The position numbers were made by a program, and so were the translations under genes. A DNA stretch of 50,000 nt from Botryococcus braunii (Eukaryota > Chlorophyta > Trebouxiophyceae). A model generated the notes under the pieces. The model made no database searches. It was not told the DNA's origin and saw only the letters and a program-made list of their open reading frames with translations. The stretch spans positions 42,501-92,500 of the forward strand of contig KV908613.1 in the NCBI GenBank assembly GCA_002005505.1, given 5' to 3'. This document shows, piece after piece, positions 1 through 12,537 of the stretch (within the stretch, counting starts at the first letter, position 1; the number at the start of each line of letters is the position of its first letter).

Positions 1-133
1 GCCTGTTTGAATGGTACTGTGTGGACTAGAATTCTGGCTTTGGTGCTTTGGGTTCTGTCAATCCCCCGCCTCATCAAAAAAGTCACATGTGTGTTGGGTA
101 TGGGGTTAACTAACAAGGACATGGACCCTGCAG

Positions 134-526
134 GCTGGAAGAAAGGATGTGCTTGTGGCAACTGACGTGGCCAGCAAAGGGCTGGATTTTCCTGACATTC
201 AACATGTCATTAATTATGACATGCCGGACGAGATTGAGAACTACGTGCATCGGATTGGTCGGACGGGCCGTTGTGGCAAAACGGGAATTGCCACAACCTT
301 CATCAACAAGAACCAGAGCGAGAGCATTCTGTTGGACCTGAAGCATCTGCTGAAGGAAGCTCGACAGAGAGTTCCTCCAGTCTTGCAGGCAAGTTGTGTT
401 CGAGAGCAAAAGCCTGGGGTTCCCCAGTCCTCCTTGCAGTTCTCCATTTGAACAATGGTCGTACTATGTATGCTCGTGTTTTGTACGTATCGCACGGTGA
501 GGAGATGTTATATGTGAGCAAAATTT

Positions 527-557
<31 letters not shown>

Positions 558-591
558 CGCGCGTGCGTGCGTGCGTGCGTGCGTGCGTGTG

Positions 592-688
<97 letters not shown>

Positions 689-1317
689 CGCGCGCGTGCG
701 TGCGCGGGCAGTTGTTCGACAATTAAGGAGCATGGGCCATATAGGGGAAGCGGAAGCCTGTTGGAGTCGTCCCCTCCCCCAACAGGCTTCCGCTTCAATG
801 GTTGTACAATGCTCTGATTCGATCTGCCTATTGCAAATCGTTTGGATTTAAAGATTCCGGCTCGAGTCACAAATGTGCAAATGGTTAAGTATTTTGCCGG
901 TGATCCGCAGGCCAGGGACAGGTCCATAATCAATTCCTGCAGTTTGGGGGGGGGGGGGGGGGGGAGAGGAAAAAAAGACGGGGATCCTTGGGTTGCAGAG
1001 TTGCTTGAGACACAGGGATGGGTGAATGAAGGGTATATTATCTGCTGTACTTGCGGGCATGGGGCTAACTGTCATGCGGGTGAGGAATGGACGATCCAAG
1101 GCTAACAGCACAAGTGCATGGGGGCGTCCAGGCCTTGGATGACCCTATGGAGGAGCTTGAAGAGCTGGCAAAGGCAAGCGGACAAAAGGGATGCGCTTAT
1201 TGTGGTGGGCTTGGGCACCGCATAGCAGACTGTCCGAAGCTGGACTCTCAGAACCGGGAGCAGCAGCGGAAAAAGAAGGACTACTTCGGTGCTGGTGGTT
1301 TTGGTGGGGAGATTTGA
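134..1317 (+). CDS. DEAD-box RNA helicase DDX41/RH35 homologue, C-terminal part
   Basis: Only the last two exons lie in the window: 134-388 and 1132-1317; the rest is to the left. Exon 134-388 encodes the end of helicase domain 2: the motif V region ([14 protein letters not shown]), then motif VI ([13 protein letters not shown]), then [11 protein letters not shown]. The last exon carries a CCHC zinc knuckle, [14 protein letters not shown] (C-x2-C-x4-H-x4-C), and ends in [12 protein letters not shown] before TGA at 1315-1317. A helicase core followed by one zinc knuckle is the hallmark of the DDX41/Abstrakt family (RH35 and RH43 in Arabidopsis), linked to pre-mRNA splicing in the nucleus. The first exon joins the second in phase 0 only if the donor is GC (CAG|GCAAGT at 389), giving [15 protein letters not shown], as expected for the family. 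The intron is expanded by a (GT)n tract. Family assignment is secure; the N-terminus is not seen. Confidence 0.93.
526..706. repeat. (GT)n microsatellite with GC-rich ends
   Basis: Almost uninterrupted GT dinucleotides flanked by (GC)n and GCGT runs, inside the last intron of the helicase gene. Alternating purine-pyrimidine DNA of this kind can adopt Z-DNA. ORFs encoding poly-(Val-Cys) or poly-(Thr-His) here are artefacts. A run of 19 G follows at 946-964. Confidence 0.97.
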
Positions 1318-3871
1318 GGTTGCCTGGTACCTTGCGAGGGAGATTTGGGGACTAGTGCGAGGGCCTTAAGCTTGATATAACCAGCACTGCTGCAGCTCCC
1401 TCAAGTGTTGCAAGTCTCGTCACGTGAGGTTGTGAGAATGTCGGTCTTTGAGTTAGTGAAATGACTTTGAAGCGTACTGCGCTCTCGCTGGCTTGATTCT
1501 TGATTGGACGGGCTTCAAGGCAGACACCTTGCCAAAAGTATGCGAGGAGAAAGGTGGTTCTACCCTAATTACCCCAAAGGGAAAAACTGACTCCAGGTTG
1601 GGTCCTCAGCACCCTGTGACAGCCGCGATTGTTGGCACTTGCTTGCTTGACCTGGCTGGGAACTTTTGGGACTGGAAGATAGCTGTAGTGGTGTAGCAGC
1701 AGATATAGCAAAGCACAACTGATGCAGATTGGTTGATACATTGCACGCGAGTCTCTGAATTTGCATGATCCAAGCACAGGTGCCCTTATGCAGCCAGATG
1801 AGCCAGTAGTCAGAGGTAGCCAGTTTTTAGTCTTTGGTGGACACTTCCACGCTTGTAAATACTCTCGGGTCATGTGCCATTGTCCCTATCCCTCGGTGAG
1901 CAGGTGTAAACACATGAATCATAACATCTGGGTGGGAAAGAATCTTGATACAGCACCTTCAGAAAGACCTCGCCCCTGCGTAATGAAGTCGCCCCTGGGT
2001 AAGGAAGGTGTTCAGTGTGATACGTCAAACAGGAGGGGCACACGAAGGTCTGAGCCAGCTGCAAATGTTACTGTAATTTTTGCAGGTGCAAGTGTAATTT
2101 CCAAGGGAATACAGATGGTTCTACATACTGTGATCAGTTTATGCATGCATTTTAAGTATTCGGTCGCGTATGTGTGATTGCTAATGTGTGCTAACACCAA
2201 TGAAAGCTGAGAGATGGCGCAAAGTTGGCTGTTGAGAGATGAGGGTGGGTCACAGTTTGCCCGAAATGACGTCAATTGTGAATTTTGTGCCTGCATGCAT
2301 ATGTGCCTGTGCGTGCGTGTGGGGGTTGGAGGAATGAGTGTGAGGGTGTGTATGTCACCCCGTCTGTGTGTGTGTTATATTATTGTGAAACCACTAACAA
2401 ACATTTGACATTGGTAAAGCTTGCGAAAGCTCGAGTTTGTTTTCACTTCGATGTAGGCAATTGAAAGATACGACTGAGTATCCACCTGTCTCATGCTTTT
2501 TGGATGTGTTCACACTGCATCTTCCCAACATGACTCTGCACAGTTCAATGCGTGACGTGAATGAATTTAGTTCTGAAGATGGTGGGTACCATCCTTATCA
2601 GCTGCTGTAGTACACGAGAATGCTTCATGTGAATGGTATGCATCCACATTGCTTTAAAGCACCAATTTACACATTCTGAACCATTGTTTAGTGTTCACGT
2701 CAAAATTGAGCTTGCACAGCCACTGCCCCCCCTTCTCTGCAGTTACTCGGCTTAACAACAAATGACATGTCCCAACTGTTCATCTTTTAACCCCAGCAGA
2801 GGGGGAAAAAATTACACAACACCTTTTTTCTACAACAAAAAAATGAAGTGCCTTGGTGTATGAGGCAAGATTCTACTTCCTCGCGCATTCAGCTATACAT
2901 AAAGCTGATTTGGAGGGTGTTGTCTAAATAGCTTGGTCAAAACTAACCTAGCTTGGTCTACTATTTTGCTTTGCCAGGACACCAAACCCACCGAAGAAAT
3001 GCAAGGCTGCATGACAAATTGTCAGCATCCCCGTGATGTCAGCCGTTGCCTACTGAGGTTGATACACATTGGGAAGAACAGAACCATTAGACCTGAACAA
3101 ATAAAAAATTCCTTCTAAAACCAGCACCACCTGGCAAGCAATTGCAAGCCTCTAGATATATAAACCAATCCACAGGGGCATGCAGGTTGCTCTTTGGTGG
3201 GGGACTGAAGCTACAGTCTTTTTCGGTGAATGCAGAACCATATTAACACCCCTGCTATACTTCTTGCATAGAAGCATGCCTTCTCTTCCCCTCCAGGAGA
3301 CATTGGAGAAAGCAGAATGTAGGTGACAAAGAACCTGCACTAGCTAGGGGGCAGTAACAAAAAATGCTTTTATCTGACCGAGACATGAGGATTCATATCC
3401 AAAGCCCCACACCTCACATCTAGGAAGCAACAAATACCAAGACACCTTAATAAGCCAACCATCATTTACAGCCATTTTGATTGGGGCAGCAAAATAATTC
3501 TGATCAATCCTTTACTTTAGAGTGAACCTCGGACTTTATGCTACCAGCCTTGAAACAGATTTGACTGGGGAAGAAAACAAATGTCTGGAGGAAATGTTTG
3601 CCAGAGGAACACCAAGGCAAATTACCGACCATCACCCATGCGGACAAAACCAGCAGCTCGGGCTAAACCAGCAGCTAGGGCCCCAGCACCATCCACCATA
3701 GTCTCTCAAGCAGTAACCTTGGGGAGGAAAGAGCCCCGGGAAGTCTGTCACCGCCGGCTTCGCATTGCAATGCGCAAAGGACAGGTTTGTTCGAGGATCG
3801 GAAAATGAAATGTACCATCCCAGCTCGTGCCCTACACTCGTCTGTGCAATGTTCCAACATGGGCCTGCTTT
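1318..3871. other. Intergenic spacer between convergent genes
   Basis: The helicase gene (+) ends at 1317 and the epimerase gene (-) ends at 3872, so both 3' UTRs and terminators should fall here. I see only short ORFs without recognisable protein similarity, no tRNA-like structure and no long repeat. Confidence 0.6.
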
Positions 3872-6833
3872 TTAAGCCACGGATGCAGCACTGGGTGTTT
3901 CCAGCACAGTTTCCAGTACACCACTCTCATACCCTTCCTTCCCATCAGCTTGGCGAAGACTGCCCAACTCCCGAGGGGCAGTGGTACCAACGACCATGCT
4001 CTGAGCATAGGCTGACAGGTCTTTCTGTCCTGATATTGCCATTTCCTGCGAAAGGAACAGAGTTACTCAGAACTTCCCCCCCCCCCCCCATGAACTTCTT
4101 ACTGCCTAAAAACAACTGTTTCCCCTCCCTGGCACGCAACCCATGAAGACAGCTTACAAATAACATTGCCAACATCAATCATCCATACAGAGCATTCCTT
4201 ACAAAATTTGTACAACCACAAGCTTCTTACAAAAAGCATCCATCACACTGGCAGAAATTCCTGCATGGGAACTCCCACGAAAAAAACAGTGAGAAGCCAA
4301 CGAAGTCAAAAAACAAAGAGTGGCCAATACATTAAAATAAAATAGCTCTATGGTGAAAGGGTTAAATGTCTAAAGAGAGTACATACACAGCAGGCTGGTA
4401 GGTGAACAGATGATGGGCACTGATAAGCTTGCACAGCAGTATCAGCACCATCCTAACCTAGATGACTGCAAGGCACGTGCCACCACCACCACCACATCAC
4501 ACATGCTGTTTTCTTTCCAGAACATGCATTGAAGATGGTGGGTACACACACATCCAGTGAGGCAGCCAATACCTGCTCAATTTGCTTTTTAATCCAGTTG
4601 TACGTGAGTTTGAGTCCATCTTCCAGTCTAATAGTAGGTTCCCAGCCCAACTTCTCCAAAATGAGAGAGTTGTCTGAGTTGCGACCCCGAACACCCTCAG
4701 GCCCAGGGATGTGACGGATGGGCAACTTCTTGTCTTCAAAGCTGGAAACTATTCCGCACATATCATTCATGCTGATCTGCAACACATAATCAAGGTAAGC
4801 AGCAGGTGGTTGTTCATTGAACCAAAATAGAACCAAAATAAAGTAAGAGAAACTCTGAGCCAGTACATTAGACGGAATGAGTACTGGGACACAATAATCA
4901 ATGCTCCTCTGACAGGATGAAACTCTTTTAGTATATCCATGACCGTTAGAGTCAGGGAGGAAAAAAAAAACATTCAAGACAGCATAACCACCAGTCTAAT
5001 TATTTGCAAAGGCCACTGACAGACATGCATGAGACACAAAGTACCAAAATAAAAACAGGAGGGAACTTCTTTTGGCAGCAAGCCACACAATAAAGGAGAA
5101 CAAACTTGAGCCAAATTGCATTTATGAAGTTAGCACTATGCAACAGAAGGACATACCATCTCACTGCTTCCAACATTCAAAGGCTCCTTGAAGTCTGACT
5201 TCATCACGCGGAGGATTCCCTCCACACAATCATCAATGTACGTGAAGCTACGGGTTTGCTTTCCATCTCCCCACATCTGAAACTCCGTTGTGCTGGTCAG
5301 GACCTGTCCATGCCACATCCCCAACAGATGAGAAGCAAGGCACACCAATTGTGGCAACTCACTGATCGTGATAATACACTCAGGGCAGACAATACCTCTA
5401 GATTTACTGCAACACCAAACCTAGAAAGTGGAGGAAACTTAGAGCAAGTGACCAAGGAGGAGGGATACGCGTAGTTTATCAACATTTGCTATTGCGCAGG
5501 GACTGCACTGAATACACTCGTATGCATATCTCTGCTTTCTGGGGGTTAAAGAAAGGGGAGGGGGGGGGGGAGGGGTCCTACCAGGTATGGCAGGGCCAGA
5601 GTTAGACTGAATGCAAGGACCAATATTTCAAGTAGAAAACAAGGATATGGAAAAAACAAATGTTAATTTACGCAATCACACTGTTAAAAAACAATCTAGG
5701 CACACCTTACGGCAGAAGGCCGCCGGCGCCTTTTCCCGTCCTCCCTTCCAGGTGCCGTACGGACCGTAGATGTTATGGAAGCGGGCAATTCGGCAGTCAA
5801 TACCAAAGTCCCGGTCGTAGTGCATGCACAGTTCTTCAGAGGCCAGTTTCTCCAGCCCATAAGCGTCTTGAGGCTGCGCGACCGACACTATGTCATGAAA
5901 CGGTCCAGCACCAACAATCAGGTTCAGCGCAGCGACGAACAAAGAGATCAGACAGTATTTGAGAAGGCGTAATCTGCGCGTCAGAAGATAGATAGAGTGG
6001 GTCCCGTCGCACCTGAGCTGGCCAGGCGTCTGTCTCTTTCAGGCCGCCGCCTTCAACCTGTGTATCAAGCTGCCTGTGTTCCGGGTAAATGCAAGCACTG
6101 GAAGCATAAAACAACCTGCCACATTACCACTCATCGTCAGCACAAACTATCGACAACAGCGCACGTCCAAGGACACGGGATCAACAATGAAAATCGTACA
6201 AGACAAGAACGCTTACCGCTTGACACCCTCTATTCTGGAAGCTTCCATCATGTTGAAGCTGATCATTGTGTTGTTGTACATAATGACGGAGTGATTCGAC
6301 TGAATGAAGCCCATTCCTCCCATGTCAGCTGCGAGGTTGAAGACGTGCTCGCAGCCCTTAACAACCTTTTTGCAGTTGTCGTAAACGCGAAGATCGACAA
6401 GGTGGAACTCATCACAAAAAACTTCTTCCTGATAAAAATGCACACAGGCCGGTTCAGCATACACCCTGTTCTTGGACACGGACATACGACGGCAAATGAG
6501 ATCCCAAACCATCTTTATCATGCAAAAAGCAAGATATTCTACAGAAAGAACAGCGAAACTCAGAAGTCTCACCTCCATATGTTCATTACGCTTCCAGTCG
6601 CAAGCCACGATGTAGTGACCCTCGGACTTCAGTCGCTTTGCTAAATGAGACGCAATAAAGCCTCCAGCGCCAGTGATGCAGATCTTCAACTTCTGTGCAG
6701 GCCAATAGGGTTCAAAGGGGTACTTGGCCAACTTCGAGGTCTCGTAATATTCTCTCATCGCCGCTGAGCTCGTTGTCGTGGGGCGGAGGCGTGGGTTAGG
6801 GCCCCCTGAAAGTCTTGAGCTTTCTGTATTCAT
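3872..6833 (-). CDS. GME: GDP-mannose 3,5-epimerase, complete gene of seven exons
   Basis: Converts GDP-D-mannose to GDP-L-galactose (and GDP-L-gulose), the committed step of plant ascorbate synthesis and a source of L-galactose for the cell wall; cytosolic. Exons on the minus strand: 6833-6573, 6428-6217, 6115-6013, 5873-5706, 5303-5157, 4776-4573, 4045-3872. All junctions are GT-AG and the phases agree, giving about 422 residues (Arabidopsis GME has 377). Visible features: NAD-binding GAGGFIASHLA; NLAADMGGMGFIQSNHS; catalytic cysteine in SSACIYPE; YGLEK (YxxxK pair); the second catalytic lysine in GGREKAPAAF; QTRSFTYIDDCVEG; HIPGPEGVRGRNSD; and the C-terminal GTTAPRELGSLRQADGKE. The extra length is an N-terminal extension of about 25 residues and a C-terminal tail after ADGKE. 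An internal ATG (MREYYETSKL) is an alternative start closer to the family's usual N-terminus. Introns are short and free of microsatellites. Confidence 0.96.
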
Positions 6834-9800
6834 ATCTTGAACTTGGCAAATAACTCAGAAGTGGTCAGAGTTCTGTCTGCTTGTCGGGGTGTTGAGGACT
6901 TATGGCAAGTTCTGGGAGTCTTTTTGGCGCTCCACAAAAACCACGAATCATACGAGAGACTGAGACACCGTGGCTTCACGTCTGCTACAGGCATTCCCAG
7001 TCAGACATACGTGGCCCGCTATGGGAGGGTTCGATCAAAAAGCGGAAGTACGCGATCTACCTGTCGATGGCCACATGCCGCTAGAATCCTCCCATGCTGG
7101 CGCTCCACGACATAGGCATCGATCTGAAGATTCCCCTTCACTGGCAGGGAGGTCTTCTCGAGAATTCCAGGGGGTCCAGGACTGTACACGCACTGGGTTG
7201 AATTCACAGCCTCTCTCCCAGACGGCGGACCGTTCTGGTAATGGTTGACGCATTCGGGCCACACCTCGCCGAGGGGATTTACAGCGGTTGCCCCCTTTAC
7301 ATCAGGTCCCGGAGGGACCCTCCGCCTCGGAATCTCCCGGAAGGCAACGGTAGGCTTCCCGCTATGGCCAGTCACATACATGACCAGCTTCAGACTCCAC
7401 CTTCGTCGGCATATTCTGTAGGTTATTCTCCGTGCGTATTCTGTAGCACCTGGCACCTATCTAGCTTGACATGCGGGTATCTCGATGCCAACTAGACCGA
7501 CGGTTTCTGAAAGTTTTGACGGTTCACTAATCGTATCCCGATTGGAGTTGTGAACTAGAGCTGGTAGGCGCATGTCCTGCACCTGCAACATGCAAATTAC
7601 ATATCATTGGTGGTGTCTAGGGAAGGACTGCCGTCAAAGTATCATCACGGGCTGGTGACTGTCGACTGCTCAGTACAAGAAAATGTGCTCTAGTTCGTCC
7701 ACGTCCCCATGTAAATGACTCTTTCATTACCAACACAGGGTTAAGCGTCAAAAGGCCTCTCCAACTCTTGATGAATTATAAATTTCCCGCATCTCCTTTC
7801 ACATATGGGAACTCACATCTGCGAATTCAAGGAGCCTACCTTCCACGTACAGAGCGTTTCCCCTCTGATAGGGTCCATACCTGTTTGTCAGTAAGACGGT
7901 AAGTAAAATGTGGTTTCTAGAAAGGCTTATGCTTTTATTCTTACGAACTGACAGCCTTCAGGGCATGCAATCATTGTTACCAGGTTCATGATAGTTAAAC
8001 GCTGATGCCTTACTCGGAAGTGGCTACCAGGTTCGCGATAGTTCGTGGCTGATTAACAGAGGACTTTGTCGGAGACATGTTGCTGTGGAGCAAACAAAGC
8101 AAATAAATTGGAAGTACAGTGGTAATGCTAAGGGTTCTGACATCATGGATTGCAACTACAGTGGAAAAGAAGCTGGGTTGTTATCAGTACGAGTCCATAC
8201 AGTTACCTCTTCTTAAGTTGCAAGTATCAATATGAGGCAGTATTTATTGAAATGGGGTAAACAAACAATGCGACGTCTGAAATCCATACCATGCCATAAA
8301 GAATCCAAGGACAATAGTTGGGACCTATGGATAGCACACACAGGTTTCTCTCAATTCTTTTTTGAGCCACACTTTGCAAAGCTAGATATTAGATCGGGCT
8401 TTTGGCCGTCCTCATACAATGGATACACTCTGTAAACGTCATACGCGCGGGCATTATAAAACCGCGTAAGTTGCTGCCACAAGTACCAAGTGTAAGTGCC
8501 TCGTTGATGACTTACCTCAGCAAGTCCATGGTGAGTCCCTCAGCTACCGTGGAATTGCTGTTGTGGTTTGCCATACCCCACTTGAACCTTGTATTTCATA
8601 TCGTGGCTGGTGGCCTTCATATGCATACCATCTAGGAGTCACTCAAACCTGGTCAGCTCCTCTTTCAGCAACTGCAATCTTTGAAGTCTCCATAATGTGG
8701 ACTTGTCGATAAGGACAGTCTGGTAGGACTTCCTCATAGATATCTTACTTGCACTTGCACTTGCAGGACTCAATTAAACATGAGCTGCCATTAGCTGTTC
8801 AATTACCTTCTCTCCTCGAAGTAAAGCCTATATTATATTCATGCTGCACTCAGGCTGTAACATGTACCAGGGAAAATTAAAGCAACCCCCCTCCCCTCTC
8901 TTCCAACTGTCACTGATACAAACAAACTATGGAAAGTGCAATGCTTGCAGTTGTCCAGCTCTCACCTTTGTGAGATGCTTTGCCCCACCACATGCTTAGG
9001 TCGTCTTCGATCAACCAGAAGTGTTCCGGAAGGGTCAGAACACTGTCACAGCCTCCCCTTGAGGTTTATGTTCACAACATGAAAAATGCAAGTCCTTGAG
9101 GAATTACCAGCTCACACGGACCATCCATGCTCGCTGAGCCTGTTTAAGATTCTGTATACAGCAGAAACTTTGTCTGCAGGCCAAGGGAATTCCCAGTAAT
9201 AAATAACCATCCCCCTCATGCCCATTTTAAAAAAAGCTGCTTTTGGGGTCAAACTCCTATGAAGCTGACTGCTCCCAACACAAGTATAAGCCCCCATACA
9301 ATGTCAACTCTCATTGAGCACCTACAAGATGCTACATATTCCAGTGTACCAGCAACTATCCCCCATCAACGCCGAGGACATGGGACAGATGAGGAAGTTG
9401 GACTTTCAGTTCCTGCTGTTCCCATATCTGTATGGCAGCTGAAAAGAAGTCAAGTCCCCAATCCCACGAAATTCATATGGTCGTTGTGAAAGCAGATAGG
9501 AAGTAAATCCCCCCCCCCCCCCCAACACACACACACACACACCCCTGCCTACACCAGGTGTCAGCGTCAATTACCAGAACAACCGGGATTCTGGCGGGCC
9601 TGGGAGTGGCATATGACTAAAGACCTTGTCCAAAGATATCAAACACGTCAGGCCCATGTTCCCTGCCCCCTATGGGTGGTCAACCTCCTCAGAAGGCTAG
9701 TCTTTACACATCTTCCCGATGGCTTGTGCCATTTGCGGGGTCATCCTGCAGGTCCCTCAAATCATCCATGCTGTCTTGCAGGGGCGATTGCAAGGTCGGC

Positions 9801-10374
9801 GGCAAGCTGGCATCACTGCTCACCAAAGCACCGGCCAGTTGGTCTTTGCATTTCAACATCAACACGTGTGCAAATCAGAGATCGGCTGTCCGCCGGCAGA
9901 CGAGATACGCATATATTAGTCAGAACAGGATTTGTGAGTTTGCACAAAGCTGTGATGTCACTGGGACTTGGATTCTACCACTCTTTCCCCGCTCGACTTT
10001 ACCCTACCTCCTCACCCCTCACCCCCCCCCCCCCCCCGGGGGATATGAACCTTATTCAAGGAGCCCTTGCCTGTACCAATAGGCGAAAGGCTCCTTCCTG
10101 TACCAATATCAACCCCAGCATCATCGCAGGAATTTTGAATCTTGTTGCAGATAAGGATTTCCCTGTTCCTGCTTTTAAAATTCTTCACACATCTTCCTTA
10201 TATGTGGGCCCCCGTTCTGGATGTTTGCACCTTTCCCCCCCCCCCCCCTTTCTCCCTCTCCCTCTCCCCCTGCCCCACCCTTCCCTTTCCCGCCCTCCCC
10301 CCCTTTCCCTCCCTCCACACCCCCTCTTCCCTTCCCTCCCCCTAACTCATTCCTGTCTTCGCTCCCGCCCCCCT
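6834..10374. other. Intergenic region with no recognised gene
   Basis: Holds the promoter side of the epimerase gene, which is transcribed leftward from 6833. Overlapping ORFs on both strands at about 6840-7500 show no family I recognise. A minus-strand frame stopping at 9714-9716 (DSMDDLRDLQDDPANG) looks protein-like but has no partner exon that I can find. A C run at 9508-9523 is followed by a short CA tract. Confidence 0.5.
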
Positions 10375-10521
10375 CTACTTCCCTCCTCGTATTTGTGTGT
10401 CTGTGTTCATGAGGCTGTTGGGAAGCGCTTCCATACCAACACCCACAGCGAGCCCGCGCACACACCCTCTCTCCCTCTGACCCTCCCTCCCTCGCACGCA
10501 CGCGCGCCCGTGCATGCGCGT

Positions 10522-10589
<68 letters not shown>

Positions 10590-10984
10590 CTCTAGAGAGG
10601 GAGAGAGGGGTGTGTAGGGAGTATGGGATAACAGCCATGAAGAAAATGGTGATGGAAGCCCAGCAGGGGCACATGCGGGTGAGCAACCTGGGGACGCCAA
10701 CATATCCGCCATAGCTGGTAGCCAGGGAGGCGGTGGCGGGCGTGGCAGGTGGGGCCGTAGATGCTAGAGAGTGTGGGGAGAGGGCCGTCGGGTAGAGACG
10801 CATGCTGCGGGCCAATGTGTAGGCGATGGCACGTGCGTGGCTGGGCTGCCGAGGGGGTGGCCTGCCTGCGGAGCCTGTTGGGTAGGGCCCCGAGGTCGCA
10901 TATGATGGCGGTGGAGGCGTCCTAGGTCGCCGTCGCCCCAGGAGCGGCTCCTGTTGCAGTTCAGAACTTCTCATATCACAGGGA
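10375..10984 (-). CDS. Probable alternative last exon of the SLC35F6-like transporter
   Basis: A pyrimidine-rich acceptor ends at 10985. The exon begins with one base that completes a codon left open by a GT donor at 11934/11933. The join reads YNELIRG then PCDMRSSELQQEPLLGRRR. A hydrophilic tail with an E-x-PLLG-type motif after the last membrane helix is typical of this transporter family, and the phase fits exactly. The frame stays open to 10375, passing through a (CA)n tract that would encode alternating Val-Cys, so either the exon ends earlier by another splice or the protein has a low-complexity tail. The alternative is that the gene ends in exon 7 at 11858. Confidence 0.5.
10522..10588. 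repeat. (CA)n microsatellite
   Basis: About 33 CA units. It lies inside the open frame of the proposed last transporter exon, so it could be coding (Val-Cys on the minus strand) or 3' UTR. A C-rich, low-complexity stretch precedes it from about 10229. Confidence 0.97.
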
Positions 10985-11294
10985 CTCATGACACCAGGAC
11001 AGTTAAAGAGAAAAGCAAAATACATCAGTGTCTCGCTCATTTACCGGGCAGTACCGACACCCTAAGCCCACTTATCAGTTCCCGGTGCCATAAAAGTCAC
11101 GTGTCTCGATCATATCAGTCGGGGGTCAAAATGCAGACGAGAAGTCAATTTAAAAAGGAAATTGTGCTGGGGTGGAAAAACGCCTGAACTGCAAAAGTGT
11201 GGTTGGGGGTGGGGGGGGGGAGCGAAAGTGATATGGAGCATGAGGTAAGAGCGCAGGGATGCATGGCGCAGGGATATATGGCACCATGAATCTT

Positions 11295-11367
11295 GTGGCA
11301 CAGGAGTGCAGGGCGCCAGGATTTGTGGCACAGGGATACCGGGCGCCAGGATTTGTGGCACAGGGAC
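11295..11367. repeat. 30-bp tandem repeat, about 2.4 copies
   Basis: The unit begins GTGGCACAGG and ends GGCGCCAGGATTT, starting at 11295, 11325 and 11355. The second and third copies are nearly identical. It lies in the intron before the proposed last transporter exon. No function is evident. Confidence 0.85.
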
Positions 11368-11504
11368 TTCGAAGCAGGACGGGGCAGATAATGTACGAGG
11401 GCTTCGCACACCAGCATAGGTACAGCCGGATGGGTGCTAGTATTAGGATCTGTCTAAAAACACTTCAATGTGGGGCAAGTCAAAAGAGCGCAGCATTGAG
11501 CAGC

Positions 11505-11625
<121 letters not shown>

Positions 11626-11857
11626 GGGGGGGGAAATGCTGCAGATTGATGGGAATGGGACAATTAAGGAGCCCCAGTCTCACCCCCCTGCCCCTCCACA
11701 CAGGAAAAGAAGAAATAACTGTTCTTACTTGAAATAAGAAACAGCTCATTTGCAGAACACATTTTTTTTAACAAACAGTTATATGGGTTTCAATAGAAAA
11801 CCCATTTGTTTCTACAAAACAGATATATCTAAAAAAAGATATACCCATCCATTTTAA

Positions 11858-12344
11858 TCAGAAGTTTGCAGGAGGGCAGAAGGGGCATGCCTCCTGGTCA
11901 GAGGGGCGGCAGGGAGGGGGTGCAGGCAAGCACCCTCTGATCAGCTCATTGTACAGAGATGATCCTGAAATCAAGACCACGAATCCCACCACCTGCCCCA
12001 GATACACGCCTGCACAATTTCACGACTCATCGTCCAGAGTGGAGCCTTTCCCTTCCCAGTGCTCAACAGTCGATGAGGAGCAAAAGCGTGCGTGCAAGTA
12101 CACATGTGAGCGAGTTTTTTTGGTTGGGGGGGGGAGGGTGCACGTCTAGCTCTGGCCTGTGACGGTCTTACTCTCAGGCTGGGTTTCAATTATCGTCAGT
12201 CGTGCAGACCCGTGTGCTACACTGTTAACAAACCACATGGGGTCTAAGCTGGACCTGGGTATGTTCTCATGGTACATACCCGTGTGAGGTCATACTCACA
12301 CAAGCTTGCCAAGAGTCCCTCTTCTCCCCACCCCCTTCTCCTCC

Positions 12345-12387
<43 letters not shown>

Positions 12388-12414
12388 TTCTCCCCACCCC
12401 CTTCTCCCCCCCCC

Positions 12415-12483
<69 letters not shown>

Positions 12484-12503
12484 GTCTGTCTGTGTGTGTG
12501 TGT

Positions 12504-12537
<34 letters not shown>

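Noticed and set aside
526..706. Long ORFs of alternating Val-Cys or Thr-His
   Set aside because: They come from dinucleotide repeats with no stop codon in most frames. The same is true of the Ser-Leu and Arg-Glu ORFs elsewhere, so these were not called as genes.
4453..4977. 174-codon open frame as a separate gene
   Set aside because: It is one exon of the epimerase (4776-4573) read through into introns on both sides; the true C-terminus is the exon at 4045-3872.
7019..7456. 145-codon minus-strand ORF
   Set aside because: Possibly an old element, but I recognise no motif and several frames are open in the same stretch.
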